From Bacteroidetes bacterium ADurb.Bin217 (GTDB lineage Bacteria > Bacteroidota > Bacteroidia > Bacteroidales > UBA1715): a stretch of DNA of 34,758 nt. Location: NCBI GenBank assembly GCA_002069975.1, contig MWCJ01000030.1, forward strand, positions 1 to 34,758, given 5' to 3'. Position numbers and translations under genes: made by a program. The notes under the pieces were generated by a model. It was not told the origin of the DNA. It did no database searches and was given only the letters and a program-made list of their open reading frames with translations. Shown piece by piece: positions 16,851 through 26,608 of this stretch (position 1 is its first letter; each line of letters begins with the position of its first letter).

Positions 16851-16883
16851 AATGTAAGCTTTGTAAAAAACAAAGCTTACATT
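16851..16883 (-). terminator. Perfect stem-loop after rpsA
   Basis: AATGTAAGCTTTGT (16851-16864) and ACAAAGCTTACATT (16870-16883) pair over 14 bp around five A's. It lies 10 bases past the rpsA stop. The T-run on the minus-strand exit side is poor (ATCTTTACTC), so it may be a weak terminator or an mRNA 3'-end stabiliser that allows some read-through into the STAS gene. Confidence 0.65.
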
Positions 16884-16892
16884 AAATTATTT

Positions 16893-18875
16893 TTATTTTT
16901 TATTAGCTTTTTTTTCTTCTGCTTTTTTTAATTCAGATTTTAAATTAGCCAAATCAGATACATCACCAAGAGTTGTTTTCTCAATTGTATCACTTACTTT
17001 TTTTATTGATTTTTTATTAGCTGCTGCTTTTGATTGCTTTTCAGTATCATCTTGAACTTTTTTCGCATCTTCAAATGTACGAGTATGTGATACAAAAATT
17101 TTCTTAGCATCTTTTGAGAATTCGATAACTTTAAAATCTAATTTTTCATCTACTTTAGCTTGCGTACCATCTTCTTTAACAATATGATTAGGAATAGAAA
17201 TAGCTTCAACACCATAAGGCAATGCAACAATTACATTTTTTTCACTAACTTCAATTACAGTACCTTCATGAATTGAATCAACATTAAATATTGTTTCAAA
17301 TACATCCCAAGGGTTTTCTTCTAATTGTTTATGACCTAAGCTTAAACGACGATTTTCTTTATCTACCTCTAAAACAACCACTTCAATTTCAGATCCAACA
17401 GCAGTAAATTCAGCTGGATGTTTAATTTTTTTAGTCCATGATAAATCAGAAATATGTATTAAACCATCTACACCTTCTTCAATTTCTACAAACACTCCAA
17501 AGTTTGTAAAATTACGAACTGTTGCTTTATGTTTACTATTTATAGGATATTTAGAATCAATTGCATCCCATGGATCTGGTTTTAATTGTTTCATTCCAAG
17601 CGACATCTTACGTTCTTCACGATCAAGAGTTAATACAACTGCCTCTACCTCATCGCCTACATTTAGGAATTCTTGAGCACTACGTAAATGTTGAGACCAA
17701 GACATTTCTGAAACGTGAATTAAACCTTCGATTCCGGCAGCTATTTCTACAAATGCTCCATAATCTGCCATTACAACAACTTTTCCTTTTACTTTATCGC
17801 CTATTTGTAATTCTTTATCTAATGTATCCCAAGGATGTGAAGTTAATTGTTTCAATCCTAAAGCAATACGTTTTTTCTCATCATCAAAATCAAGTATTAC
17901 AACATTAATTTTTTCATCTAATTTTACAATTTCTTCAGGATGTGTTATTCTACCCCAAGATAAGTCGGTAATATGAATTAAACCATCTACACCACCAAGA
18001 TCGATAAACACACCGTATGTTGTAATATTTTTAACAATACCTTCGAGCACTTGTCCTTTTTCGAGTTTTGAAATTATTTCTTTTTTCTGAACTTCAAGTT
18101 CCGCCTCGATAAGTGCTTTGTGAGAAACAACAACGTTTTTAAATTCGTGGTTAATTTTAACTACTTTGAATTCCATTGTTTTACCAACATACACATCATA
18201 ATCGCGAATTGGTTTCACGTCTATTTGTGATCCAGGTAAGAACGCTTCTATTCCGAACACGTCTACAATCATACCACCTTTGGTACGACATTTCACATAT
18301 CCTTTAACTATTTCATTCTCTTCTAATGCTTGATTTACACGATCCCATGATTTTAATGCACGTGCTTTTTTATGTGATAAAATAAGCTGTCCTGATTTAT
18401 CTTCTTGACTTTCAACAAACACTTCAACTTTATCGCCGGGTTTTAATTCCGGATTGTAACGAAACTCGTTTACATTAACAATACCATCTGATTTGTAGCC
18501 TATATTTACAACAACTTCTCGTTTTGTTACTGTTACTACAATACCTTCTACAACCTCATTTTCAGAAACAGTTGACAATGTTTTGTCATACATAGCTTCT
18601 AAACTTCCACGTTCTTTATTTGTATAATAATTTTGATTTGATTCAAACTTTTCCCAATCAAAATCATCTTGAGCAGCTTTTGCTGCAGATACAATAGAAT
18701 CAATTTCTTCGTCAGACGCACTATCTTCTTCAACTAGTTCATCATCTTCATCTTCAACCTCTTCATCTGCATCAAGATCTTCATTTTCAATTTGTTCAAC
18801 ATCATCTACCGGAGTAATATCTAAGATATCCTTGGTTTCGATTTCTTCGTTTTGTTTTTTTTCTTTTTTAGTCAT
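16893..18875 (-). CDS. rpsA: 30S ribosomal protein S1
   Basis: S1 binds mRNA on the small subunit and helps initiation, which matters in Bacteroidota because most genes lack a strong Shine-Dalgarno. The 660-residue product has six S1 RNA-binding repeats at about 106-170, 187-254, 273-344, 358-431, 446-517 and 534-600. Repeats 3-5 share the (G/A)VF(I/V)(D/E) and GLIH(I/V)(T/S)(D/E)(L/M)SW pattern. A very acidic N-terminal extension (about residues 10-60, many Glu/Asp) and a Lys/Ala-rich tail (about 600-660) flank them, as in relatives. Divergent rpoD begins about 210 bases away. A -7-like box lies about 50 bases before the start codon. Confidence 0.97.
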   Translation of the reverse strand: MTKKEKKQNEEIETKDILDITPVDDVEQIENEDLDADEEVEDEDDELVEEDSASDEEIDSIVSAAKAAQDDFDWEKFESNQNYYTNKERGSLEAMYDKTLSTVSENEVVEGIVVTVTKREVVVNIGYKSDGIVNVNEFRYNPELKPGDKVEVFVESQEDKSGQLILSHKKARALKSWDRVNQALEENEIVKGYVKCRTKGGMIVDVFGIEAFLPGSQIDVKPIRDYDVYVGKTMEFKVVKINHEFKNVVVSHKALIEAELEVQKKEIISKLEKGQVLEGIVKNITTYGVFIDLGGVDGLIHITDLSWGRITHPEEIVKLDEKINVVILDFDDEKKRIALGLKQLTSHPWDTLDKELQIGDKVKGKVVVMADYGAFVEIAAGIEGLIHVSEMSWSQHLRSAQEFLNVGDEVEAVVLTLDREERKMSLGMKQLKPDPWDAIDSKYPINSKHKATVRNFTNFGVFVEIEEGVDGLIHISDLSWTKKIKHPAEFTAVGSEIEVVVLEVDKENRRLSLGHKQLEENPWDVFETIFNVDSIHEGTVIEVSEKNVIVALPYGVEAISIPNHIVKEDGTQAKVDEKLDFKVIEFSKDAKKIFVSHTRTFEDAKKVQDDTEKQSKAAANKKSIKKVSDTIEKTTLGDVSDLANLKSELKKAEEKKANKK

Positions 18876-18922
18876 TTTAAATAATTAATAGTTAGACATT
18901 ATATATATAAATTTTGGAGCGG

Positions 18923-18930
18923 CAAAAATA
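18923..18930 (-). promoter_or_regulatory. Candidate -7 box for rpsA
   Basis: The minus strand reads TATTTTTG, matching TAnnTTTG, about 48 bases upstream of the rpsA ATG. The nearest upstream element is ATTG at about 23 bases, slightly wide of the usual 19-21. Confidence 0.38.
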
Positions 18931-19029
18931 AAAAACTTTATTTATTTAACTAACAATATTTTATAATTTTTTGAAATATTTTTAGAATAAAACAACATTT
19001 ATAAAGAAATTTTCACGAAGTTTGCAAAC

Positions 19030-19037
19030 TATTTTTG
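19030..19037 (+). promoter_or_regulatory. Candidate -7 box for rpoD
   Basis: TATTTTTG matches TAnnTTTG 48 bases before the rpoD start chosen here. The upstream partner is only TTTC at about 16 bases. Its place also argues against translation starting at the upstream TTG-like codon near 19035, which would lie inside the promoter. Confidence 0.35.
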
Positions 19038-19085
19038 AAAGGATATCGTATTAATGTTGACATATATAAAAAAGGATTTTTTACT

Positions 19086-19949
19086 ATGAGGCAACTAAAA
19101 ATTACTAAACAGGTTACAAATCGCGACACGCCATCGTTAGATAAATATTTACATGAAATTGGCAAAGTTGACTTAATCTCTGCCGAAGAAGAGGTGGAAT
19201 TAGCAAAACGTATTCGCGAAGGTGACCAAAAAGCACTCGACAAATTAATTAAAGCAAATTTACGCTTCGTAGTATCAGTATCTAAACAATACCAAAATCA
19301 AGGATTAAGTTTACCTGATTTAATTAATGAAGGTAACTTAGGTTTAATTAAAGCAGCACAACGTTTTGACGAAACACGTGGTTTTAAATTTATTTCGTAT
19401 GCTGTATGGTGGATTCGTCAATCAATTTTACAAGCATTAGCAGAACAAGCTCGTATTGTTCGATTACCTTTAAATAAAATTGGTTCAATTAATAAAATTA
19501 ACAAAACACTTTCAAATCTTGAACAAGAATTTGAACGTGAACCAACTGCCGAAGAAATTGCAGCTGAATTAGATTGTAGTGCTCGTGATGTAAAAGAATC
19601 GCTTAAGAATTCTGGTCGACATATTTCCATGGATGCACCTCTTTCGCAAAGTGAAGAAGGCACTTTATATGATGTTTTGGATAATAAAGATACCCCATCG
19701 CCAGACCAAATTCTTATGCAAGAATCATTACGCAAAGAAATTGAACGTGCTATTTCAACGTTAACTGAACGCGAAGCTAGTATAATTAGATTGTATTTTG
19801 GTTTAGGACAAAAAAATCCGTATACATTAGAAGAAATTGGCAGTGAATTTGGACTAACGCGAGAACGTGTTCGTCAAATCAAAGAAAAAGCAGTACGAAG
19901 ATTAAAACACACTTCACGAAGCAAAATATTAAAAACATATTTAGGTTAA
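19086..19949 (+). CDS. rpoD: Primary RNA polymerase sigma factor (RpoD/SigA family)
   Basis: The product from ATG 19086 has 287 residues, the normal size for the Bacteroidota housekeeping sigma, which lacks region 1.1. [25 protein letters not shown] is the usual N-terminus. An open frame extends 17 codons upstream but would run through the promoter, and AAAGGA lies at 19071-19076 before the chosen ATG. Region 1.2 is [21 protein letters not shown]. Region 2 contains [18 protein letters not shown] and the promoter-melting helix [15 protein letters not shown]. Regions 3 and 4 follow, with the -33-binding helix-turn-helix [23 protein letters not shown]. In this phylum the sigma reads TTTG/TAnnTTTG promoters, the type seen in front of several genes here. 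A strong terminator follows directly. Confidence 0.96.
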   Translation: MRQLKITKQVTNRDTPSLDKYLHEIGKVDLISAEEEVELAKRIREGDQKALDKLIKANLRFVVSVSKQYQNQGLSLPDLINEGNLGLIKAAQRFDETRGFKFISYAVWWIRQSILQALAEQARIVRLPLNKIGSINKINKTLSNLEQEFEREPTAEEIAAELDCSARDVKESLKNSGRHISMDAPLSQSEEGTLYDVLDNKDTPSPDQILMQESLRKEIERAISTLTEREASIIRLYFGLGQKNPYTLEEIGSEFGLTRERVRQIKEKAVRRLKHTSRSKILKTYLG

Positions 19950-19951
19950 AT

Positions 19952-19982
19952 AAAAAAAGCACTGAAATTCAGTGCTTTTTTT
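19952..19982 (+). terminator. Intrinsic terminator after rpoD
   Basis: AAAAAAAGCACTGA pairs with TCAGTGCTTTTTTT across a short AAT loop, with T's at the 3' end. The A-run on the other side lets it serve the convergent receptor gene at 20008 as well. Confidence 0.9.
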
Positions 19983-20007
19983 ATCCTTATTATTGAAACA
20001 TTCAAGT

Positions 20008-22389
20008 TTAAAATTCTATCATTATACCTAATGTAGGCAATACAGTTCCGGAATTACTAGAAATTGATCGCAATTTATATGTAGTTCCTTCATTTTCAAG
20101 AATAAAATTACCATTTGAATCTTTTTCACGTAATATAATATCTTGTTGTTCAGACTGATAATTATAAGCATTTTGTATGTCTACATATATCATAAAACTC
20201 CAAGATTGAAAATACCAACGTCTATCAATTCTTATATCAAGTTGATGAAAAGGTTTAAATCGCTCTTCGTTGTAACGCGAATAATCTAATACCGGACCAC
20301 CCCGAGTATCCCAAACAGCTTTGACTGATGACGCTTCCATATCATACGGTGTATATGGTAAACCGCCTACATATCGCCATTTTGCCCCCACTATCCATTT
20401 GTTCGAAAAATTCTTTGAGAGTGTAGCACTAAGCAAATGTTTACTATCCCATGTTGTAGGCACATAAGTTTCATAAAAGTCTTGAGATTCACTACGAACC
20501 AATGTATAAGAAATTGTAGATGTAAATCCATTTGTTAAACGCATCCTATTCATAAATTCAAGCCCATATGCACGCCCCTTACCTATTGATAGAATTTCTT
20601 CATCACCTAAAACACCAAAATCACCACCTTTTGAAGCCAACGAAATTGAATCTTTTACAGAAAATGGATAATTATCATATTGTTTATAAAACCCTTCAAC
20701 AGTAAATACTATTTGTTTATTCATTTGATATTGAAAACCACCAATGATATGATTTACAGAAATATAAGTAATATCATTTTCTTTATTCACATATTCCCCG
20801 GTATTATTTTTATATCCTAATGTTGTATAAGGAGGTAATTGATAATAACGACCGGTATTAAAATTTAAATTAATTTTTTCGCTCAAGCCATACGATAATG
20901 ACAACCGAGGTGATATTTGAAAAAATGGATTTGCCATAGATTGTGCATATGAATTACCATCAACTCGAACTCCTGCCGATAGAACCAAACGTTCTTCAAG
21001 CACTTTTTTACTAATTTGCGTAAATGCACCATACTTAAATAAATCAATATTTGAATTGTAATTTATTTCAAAAACTTGATCTTGAATAGTTCGTTTTTGA
21101 TATGTATCGTTAGTATATTTTGCAAATTCTCCGGAAACACCATAGGTAATTTTAAATCCTTGAACACGTGTTACATATTCATACCGTAATTTGTTTTCCA
21201 TTTCTTGAGAAGAGTAATCAAGAATTCGAGGTAAATTTTCATTGTTATCGGGAAATTTATACGAAATATTATTAAGCATATTTCTACTCATAACAAAACG
21301 GTGAAACCCTGAATTGGTAAATTTTTTATAATTGGCTCCAATTGCATAACTCCATTGTTTAGTTACGGGCAAATAAGCCAAAATATACTCTTGCGACTCG
21401 TCCGGCTCCTCTATTCCTAAATTCAAACTAAAATCATCTAAAGCTCCAATACTTACAATAGTTAATTCGCTTCGGTCGTCAAACAACGTTTTATGTTTAA
21501 ATTGATAATCGGTAAATGTAGGTAAAAACGGTAATCCAATAGCATCGAATAAAAACTGCAAATATGAACGACGAACTGATGCTATGTATGAAGATCTTTT
21601 ACCAGAAGGGCCATCGAGTGTTGCCGATAATTCTGAAGCACCTACACTACCTCTAAATTTAGTTTTTTCTTTATTACCTGATATTTGAGAAAAATCGAAC
21701 ACTCCACTTAATGCATTACCATACATAGCCGGAAATGCTCCGGAATAAAAATCGACTCCACCTATAAAATCGGCATTAATAATACCTACAGGTCCACCGC
21801 TAGATCCTTGCGTTGAAAAATGGTTTAAATTTGGAATTTCGATACCATCAAGATAAAATCGACTTTCGTTGGGACCTCCACCACGAATTATAATATCGTT
21901 ACGAAATGAAACAGTAGATCCTACTCCGGGAAACGACTGTATAACTTTAGAAATATCGCGATTACTGCCGGGATTTGCATCAATTTCCTGCAAACCAATT
22001 CGTTGTAAAGACAATGGACTTTCCTCAGGTTTAATAAAAGGGGAAGCTGTAACTACTACACCTTCAAGTTTTTGAGCTTCTTCTTGCATAGCTATTTCTA
22101 CAAATGCTTGTTTGGCATTGGTAACTTGAATATCACGAGAAATAACGGTTTTAAAACCTATAAAACTTGCAGTAAGAGTAACAATTCCTGAAGGTAAACC
22201 GGTAATTAAAAATTTACCTTCTAAATCGGTTAATGCCCCTATTAGGGGCTGTCCGGTTATTTCTACATACGCAAAAGCAACCGGTTCATTAGTTAATTCA
22301 TTATATACACGCCCAGAAATACTACCATTTTGACCTAGAGAATATAACGATAAACTTATTATAATATACATTAAAAAAATTCGTTTCAT
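20008..22389 (-). CDS. TonB-dependent outer-membrane receptor with carboxypeptidase-regulatory-like N-terminal domain
   Basis: The start at 22389 gives 793 residues with a signal peptide (MKRIFLMYIIISLSLYSLGQ). The frame is open to 22425, but that would overlap the upstream gene and spoil the signal. About residues 20-105 are the CarboxypepD_reg-like beta-sandwich (GSISGRVYNELTNEPVAFAY). The plug follows, with IRGGGPNESRFYLDGIEIPN and GAFPAMYGNALSGVFDF, then a 22-strand-type barrel ending in Phe (GIMIEF). It starts 8 bases after the stop of the DUF2271-like lipoprotein gene, so the two form a transport unit. The substrate is unknown: no SusD, heme or vitamin gene is adjacent. Confidence 0.93.
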   Translation of the reverse strand: MKRIFLMYIIISLSLYSLGQNGSISGRVYNELTNEPVAFAYVEITGQPLIGALTDLEGKFLITGLPSGIVTLTASFIGFKTVISRDIQVTNAKQAFVEIAMQEEAQKLEGVVVTASPFIKPEESPLSLQRIGLQEIDANPGSNRDISKVIQSFPGVGSTVSFRNDIIIRGGGPNESRFYLDGIEIPNLNHFSTQGSSGGPVGIINADFIGGVDFYSGAFPAMYGNALSGVFDFSQISGNKEKTKFRGSVGASELSATLDGPSGKRSSYIASVRRSYLQFLFDAIGLPFLPTFTDYQFKHKTLFDDRSELTIVSIGALDDFSLNLGIEEPDESQEYILAYLPVTKQWSYAIGANYKKFTNSGFHRFVMSRNMLNNISYKFPDNNENLPRILDYSSQEMENKLRYEYVTRVQGFKITYGVSGEFAKYTNDTYQKRTIQDQVFEINYNSNIDLFKYGAFTQISKKVLEERLVLSAGVRVDGNSYAQSMANPFFQISPRLSLSYGLSEKINLNFNTGRYYQLPPYTTLGYKNNTGEYVNKENDITYISVNHIIGGFQYQMNKQIVFTVEGFYKQYDNYPFSVKDSISLASKGGDFGVLGDEEILSIGKGRAYGLEFMNRMRLTNGFTSTISYTLVRSESQDFYETYVPTTWDSKHLLSATLSKNFSNKWIVGAKWRYVGGLPYTPYDMEASSVKAVWDTRGGPVLDYSRYNEERFKPFHQLDIRIDRRWYFQSWSFMIYVDIQNAYNYQSEQQDIILREKDSNGNFILENEGTTYKLRSISSNSGTVLPTLGIMIEF

Positions 22390-22396
22390 AGTTTTA

Positions 22397-23128
22397 CTAT
22401 TTAAGAGTAACAGAAATAAAATCAACTATTTGCAAAGCTGAAGTATGACCTCTCAAATCGGTATACAATTCACCATTTTCACCAGCAAAATGTCCATGAC
22501 CGATTGGATTCATATAATATATAGTGTTTTTTGAAGTTACATCAACATTTACAGCATATATTACCGATGGTTGAGCCGAGGTTTTATATTCAAAGCTGTT
22601 AGGATATTTTGAATTTGTATAAAACTGATTCCAATCCCAAGCCTGATTAATTTCTAAACATACTTTTATTTTATGAGGAAACGTTTCAGGAATTGATGAA
22701 TAAATAGTAACACTTCCTTTAGGAGTTGCACCACTTAATGCATCGGGCACTATAGGATTTTGTAGATTCACCGCAGTTATATTTCCTCCGGTTTGTTTAT
22801 GAAGCCAATAAGGTAAAGTGGCAGGACGAATAGATATTCCTGAGTCGGGCAACCATACATTATTTTTAGAATAAGCATGACCATAATAATTTGTTGCAAC
22901 AGATTTTGTAACAAAAATAGTAGATAGAATTTGTTCGTTCATATCTTCAATCCAAATGGCAAATGAAGGATTATTAAATGATTTGCCGGTTTGAATTGCA
23001 ATAGTTAGAGGTATACTTTTAAGAGAATCTAAAGTAATAACATCATTTATGTTTTGCTGTTTTTGAGATGTACACGCCAAAAAACTTAAAAATATTCCAA
23101 CACATACAATTAATATACATTTTCTCAT
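22397..23128 (-). CDS. DUF2271-like lipoprotein
   Basis: From ATG 23128 the product has 243 residues with a lipoprotein signal (MRKCILIVCVGIFLSFLAC, Cys19; the lipobox has Phe at -3, a loose match). The frame is open 10 codons further to 23158, but MRKC gives the better signal. The core matches DUF2271-type proteins: PSFAIWIEDMNEQILSTIFVT, PDALSGATPKGSVTI, then VCLEINQAWDWNQFY and PSVIYAVNVDV. The C-terminus is GHGHFAGENGELYTDL followed by HTSALQIVDFI. Such proteins often occur beside TonB-dependent receptors in Bacteroidota, as here, where the receptor starts 8 bases later. The molecular role of the domain is not established. Confidence 0.8.
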   Translation of the reverse strand: MRKCILIVCVGIFLSFLACTSQKQQNINDVITLDSLKSIPLTIAIQTGKSFNNPSFAIWIEDMNEQILSTIFVTKSVATNYYGHAYSKNNVWLPDSGISIRPATLPYWLHKQTGGNITAVNLQNPIVPDALSGATPKGSVTIYSSIPETFPHKIKVCLEINQAWDWNQFYTNSKYPNSFEYKTSAQPSVIYAVNVDVTSKNTIYYMNPIGHGHFAGENGELYTDLRGHTSALQIVDFISVTLK

Positions 23129-23216
23129 ATTATACATTTTTTTAAAAACTACAATCAATTTTACACTGATATATGTTGGAGTAATTAGTATGTATACCTT
23201 ACTAAAACTTACATCA

Positions 23217-24074
23217 TTATTTAATAATTATAAAATACACTTTACTTGCATACCCACACCAAATACCCATTCCATTTTCGATATTTGAAGTAAGATTAAA
23301 ACCATTACTTGCAAAAGGATTACCTGAATTAAATACTTCTTTTTCGTAATTATTCCAAAACAAATAGGATTGTTTATCTATTGCACATATTTTTATCAAC
23401 ACCGTATCGCCCACAGTATATGTATCTTCTCTATTTTTATCATAAAAATTTTCAATCCCCTTATATAACATTACATCAGGACAAGTTCCATTAAAATAAT
23501 CATCGCGAAATGCAGACTGATATGTTGGAACAAAATCATTTTGTTTTCCACGTATTTGAGTGAAAATTCTATAATAATTTTGTGTTTGAACTTCATCGCA
23601 AAATGAAATCCAGACATATCGTTGTGTAGAATCGGTTGCATGCGGCTCTGTCCAAATATTTGAAATTGCAACACTTTGCGGTATCGTTGTTTGAGCTCGC
23701 AGAGTATCGGAATAATATACAACTTCGAGTGAATAGGTTTTTCCTTGAATACCTTTTATACTTTGAGAAGTATAATAATGAGGCGGAAATGAATTTTTTC
23801 TCTTAACCAAGGTTAATATTTCTGTTTTTTCGCCATCGCTAATAGTAACTTTTGCTCGTGTATTTACCACATCATAATAGGCGGAAGAATCAATTTTAGC
23901 AGTTAAGGGTAACGAATATGTTAAAACCACTTTAGGTGATGCTCCAACTTCTATACTAGCATCAACAACGACACGTCTCGATGTTGGTTCTGTGTTTGTG
24001 AAATTATCGGAACACGAAACAAAAACTGTAATTATAGTGAAAAAATATACAATATAGTAACGATAAAGAATCAT
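23217..24074 (-). CDS. DUF4249-like lipoprotein
   Basis: The 285-residue product has a lipoprotein signal ending F-V-S-C (Cys21). After it comes the opening typical of DUF4249 proteins (RRVVVDASIEVGASPKVVLTYS, then ARVTISDGEKTEILTL-like strands and PPHYYTSQSIKGIQGKTYSLEV). The C-terminal part contains the usual YLFWNNYEKEVFNSGNPFAS segment. This family nearly always sits directly behind a TonB-dependent receptor and is thought to be its surface or periplasmic lipoprotein partner. Here the receptor at 24078 ends 3 bases upstream. Binding target unknown. A gap of about 88 bases separates it from the DUF2271 gene, so the next pair may have its own start. Confidence 0.85.
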   Translation of the reverse strand: MILYRYYIVYFFTIITVFVSCSDNFTNTEPTSRRVVVDASIEVGASPKVVLTYSLPLTAKIDSSAYYDVVNTRAKVTISDGEKTEILTLVKRKNSFPPHYYTSQSIKGIQGKTYSLEVVYYSDTLRAQTTIPQSVAISNIWTEPHATDSTQRYVWISFCDEVQTQNYYRIFTQIRGKQNDFVPTYQSAFRDDYFNGTCPDVMLYKGIENFYDKNREDTYTVGDTVLIKICAIDKQSYLFWNNYEKEVFNSGNPFASNGFNLTSNIENGMGIWCGYASKVYFIIIK

Positions 24075-24077
24075 ATA

Positions 24078-26423
24078 TTAGAAATTTAATTGTACTGATA
24101 CTGAGGGTAATATAGGAAATAAACCAACATAATTTTTAACAAATTGCAATGAAAATTCTTCCACATTACCCTGCATTTCATAATATATATAATATACATT
24201 GTTTCTGTTATACACATTATAAACAGACAGTTGAGTTGCCAATTCAAACTTATTGTTTTGAATAATTACATATTCAGCTCCTATATCTAACCTATGATAG
24301 GCAGACATTCTTGAACTATTTAGAGCACCATATTCGCTCACCACATTCTTACCAATAAAATATTTTGATACAGGCTCAGAATATACTTTTCCGCTACTAT
24401 ACACCCACAATCCACTAAACTTTAAAGATTTCGAAAGCTCATATTGTATTTGCACAGATACATCATGGGGTTTATCGTATGATGCAGGATACAAATACCC
24501 TGAATTTAACTCCTTAAATTTTCTTAAAGTTCTTGAAAAATTGTAAGAAATAGCACCTGTGAACTCACCAATTTGTTTTGACAGAGCGAATTCTGCTCCA
24601 CATGCGTAACCTTTACCTCGAGTAATTTTTTGATTATAAGAATTTGCATATAATGTTATAAATCCATCTTTAAATTCTATAATATTGTTCATGGTTTTAT
24701 AATACAACGACAATGAAGTTTCGAACATATTATTATTCCAATTTTTATATACACCTACACTCGAAATCCAACCATACATTCGAGGATTGTAGATTCCCGC
24801 AGGCATCCAAATATCGGCAGGTAATGCCGCCGAAAGCATAGAAACCATATGAGTGTGTTGAGTTGTCCGCATACACGAAAGTTTAACTGTAGACTCCGTA
24901 GAAAGTTTATATTGTAATTGAATTCGAGGTTCAATTCCTACATTTGAATAAATAATTTGATTTGTATAAAACTTAAGAGTATCAGCTATTTCGCCAACCT
25001 CATTGTATTGAACATATGAAGATGGACCTAATAAAAAATAAGGAACAACTCGAAACGAAATTACACTTGAAAGTTTTGGAATAATTTGCCAATTATGTTC
25101 AATAAACATAGATTGTTCCGCACATTGCGAGAGTAATGCCGGTGAAGCAATAAAAGCTTGGTTATTAATTGACACATCTACAGTTCCAGAATTAAACGTC
25201 TGAAAATCGGAACTCAAACCATACATAAATGTATGTGAATCGAGTCGTTTTTTTGCAATATATTGTAATGCATATTTTGAAACACCAGTAGAAATATGTA
25301 ATGAATACAAACTTTGTTGTGCAGCAAAATCAAAATTATATTTTGAAAAACTTGCGGTAGTCGTATGAACCCAATTTTTAGGCGACAAATATTTCCACTG
25401 AACTGCAACACCTATATTTCCCCAATTAGCTTTATTTTGCAAAGAAATTTGAGAATTATCCAATCTAAAAATATCGCCCCCAGCATATCCCGACACATAA
25501 AAAATATGCTGCGTATTTGGCTTATAATCAAAACGAAATGTTGCATCGGTAAATCCAAATTCGGTAGAAACCTCTTCTCGCAACTGTAAACTTTTTTCTA
25601 CAAGCGGCATTACAAACAAATTTAGATATGTTTTGCGAAACGAAGCTCTTAAAGCACTTTTGTTGCTAATAGGTGCATTTATCATACAACGAGAAGATAA
25701 CACCCCGACAGAAATTTTCGTCTCAATACTATCTAAAATAGCAGGCTGCGATTGTATCGCAAGAACTGAAGACAAACGACCTCCATACATAGCCGGAGCA
25801 CCTGATGAAAATAATGTTGCCGATTGGATAATGTCGGAATTGAAAACCGAAAAAAAACCTAATAAATGCGAAGGGTTATATATCGTAGCACCATCATATA
25901 CAATTAGATTTTGGTCTTGACTACCTCCACGCACAAAAATACCTTGCATACCTTCAATCTGCCTTACACCCCCCGAAGCCGCTAATGTTCTAAGCACATC
26001 AGGTTCACCCATAAAACTTGGTAAACTTCGCAATTGGGCTCGTTGCATAGTAATTTCGCCAATAGAGTTAGTCAAATTATCATCTATCTTTTGTTTTGTA
26101 ATTGTTACTTTTTGAATATCAAATTCATTAGGTTTTAAAGCCACTGAAATATCAGGTTTAAAATTTTTATTAAGTATCAAAACAGTGTCATTAAACCCTA
26201 AATAACTAACAAACAAGGAATCACCGGAACAAGAAATTTCGCAATCCACAATTCCATAATTATTCGATATATAGCTTACCCCTTGTGTAGCAACATACAC
26301 TTGAGCTCCAGATAATACTGCATTATTTAACGAATTAAACACTTCAACTCTAATTCTACAAGCATTTTGCGAAAATGTTTGTAAACTTACTATTATTAAA
26401 AATATGGTAAAAAGTTGATTCAA
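24078..26423 (-). CDS. TonB-dependent outer-membrane receptor, partner of the DUF4249 lipoprotein
   Basis: The 781-residue protein has a signal peptide (about 1-18, ending QTFSQ). A CarboxypepD_reg-like domain spans about 20-100 (VEVFNSLNNAVLSGAQVYVA). The plug carries GIFVRGGSQDQNLIVYDGAT and GAPAMYGGRLSSVLAI, and the long barrel ends in Phe (SVQLNF). The plug reads like that of receptors paired with DUF4249 rather than SusD, and the next gene confirms this. It differs widely from the other receptor in the window, so the two are not a recent duplication. It is the first gene of the leftward cluster 26423-20008. A weak promoter-like pair lies just upstream (TTTG at 26470-26473 and TATTTTTA at 26444-26451 on the minus strand, spacing 18). 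Confidence 0.93.
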   Translation of the reverse strand: MNQLFTIFLIIVSLQTFSQNACRIRVEVFNSLNNAVLSGAQVYVATQGVSYISNNYGIVDCEISCSGDSLFVSYLGFNDTVLILNKNFKPDISVALKPNEFDIQKVTITKQKIDDNLTNSIGEITMQRAQLRSLPSFMGEPDVLRTLAASGGVRQIEGMQGIFVRGGSQDQNLIVYDGATIYNPSHLLGFFSVFNSDIIQSATLFSSGAPAMYGGRLSSVLAIQSQPAILDSIETKISVGVLSSRCMINAPISNKSALRASFRKTYLNLFVMPLVEKSLQLREEVSTEFGFTDATFRFDYKPNTQHIFYVSGYAGGDIFRLDNSQISLQNKANWGNIGVAVQWKYLSPKNWVHTTTASFSKYNFDFAAQQSLYSLHISTGVSKYALQYIAKKRLDSHTFMYGLSSDFQTFNSGTVDVSINNQAFIASPALLSQCAEQSMFIEHNWQIIPKLSSVISFRVVPYFLLGPSSYVQYNEVGEIADTLKFYTNQIIYSNVGIEPRIQLQYKLSTESTVKLSCMRTTQHTHMVSMLSAALPADIWMPAGIYNPRMYGWISSVGVYKNWNNNMFETSLSLYYKTMNNIIEFKDGFITLYANSYNQKITRGKGYACGAEFALSKQIGEFTGAISYNFSRTLRKFKELNSGYLYPASYDKPHDVSVQIQYELSKSLKFSGLWVYSSGKVYSEPVSKYFIGKNVVSEYGALNSSRMSAYHRLDIGAEYVIIQNNKFELATQLSVYNVYNRNNVYYIYYEMQGNVEEFSLQFVKNYVGLFPILPSVSVQLNF

Positions 26424-26575
26424 AATGCAGATAATTATATATGTAAAAATACATAAAATTAGTGTATTTCAAAACAAATAAGATAATAGAGTTTAGTGGA
26501 TATAAGTAATAAAAAAAAGGAAGATTATTTTTATAAAAAAAATTATAATTTCACTATGTAAATAAAAAAATAAAT

Positions 26576-26583
26576 TAGCTTTG
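26576..26583 (+). promoter_or_regulatory. Candidate -7 box for corA
   Basis: TAGCTTTG matches TAnnTTTG. The best upstream partner is TTTC at 26549-26552, about 23 bases away. A transcript starting just downstream would carry a leader of roughly 120 bases that holds both hairpins described for 26609-26705. Confidence 0.42.
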
Positions 26584-26608
26584 CAATCGAATTTTAAAAC
26601 ATATACAG

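Noticed and set aside
26440-26480. Promoter for the first TonB-dependent receptor
   Set aside because: TTTG and TATTTTTA at 18-base spacing have a mismatch in the -7 box and give a very short leader; mentioned with the gene but not listed as a feature.
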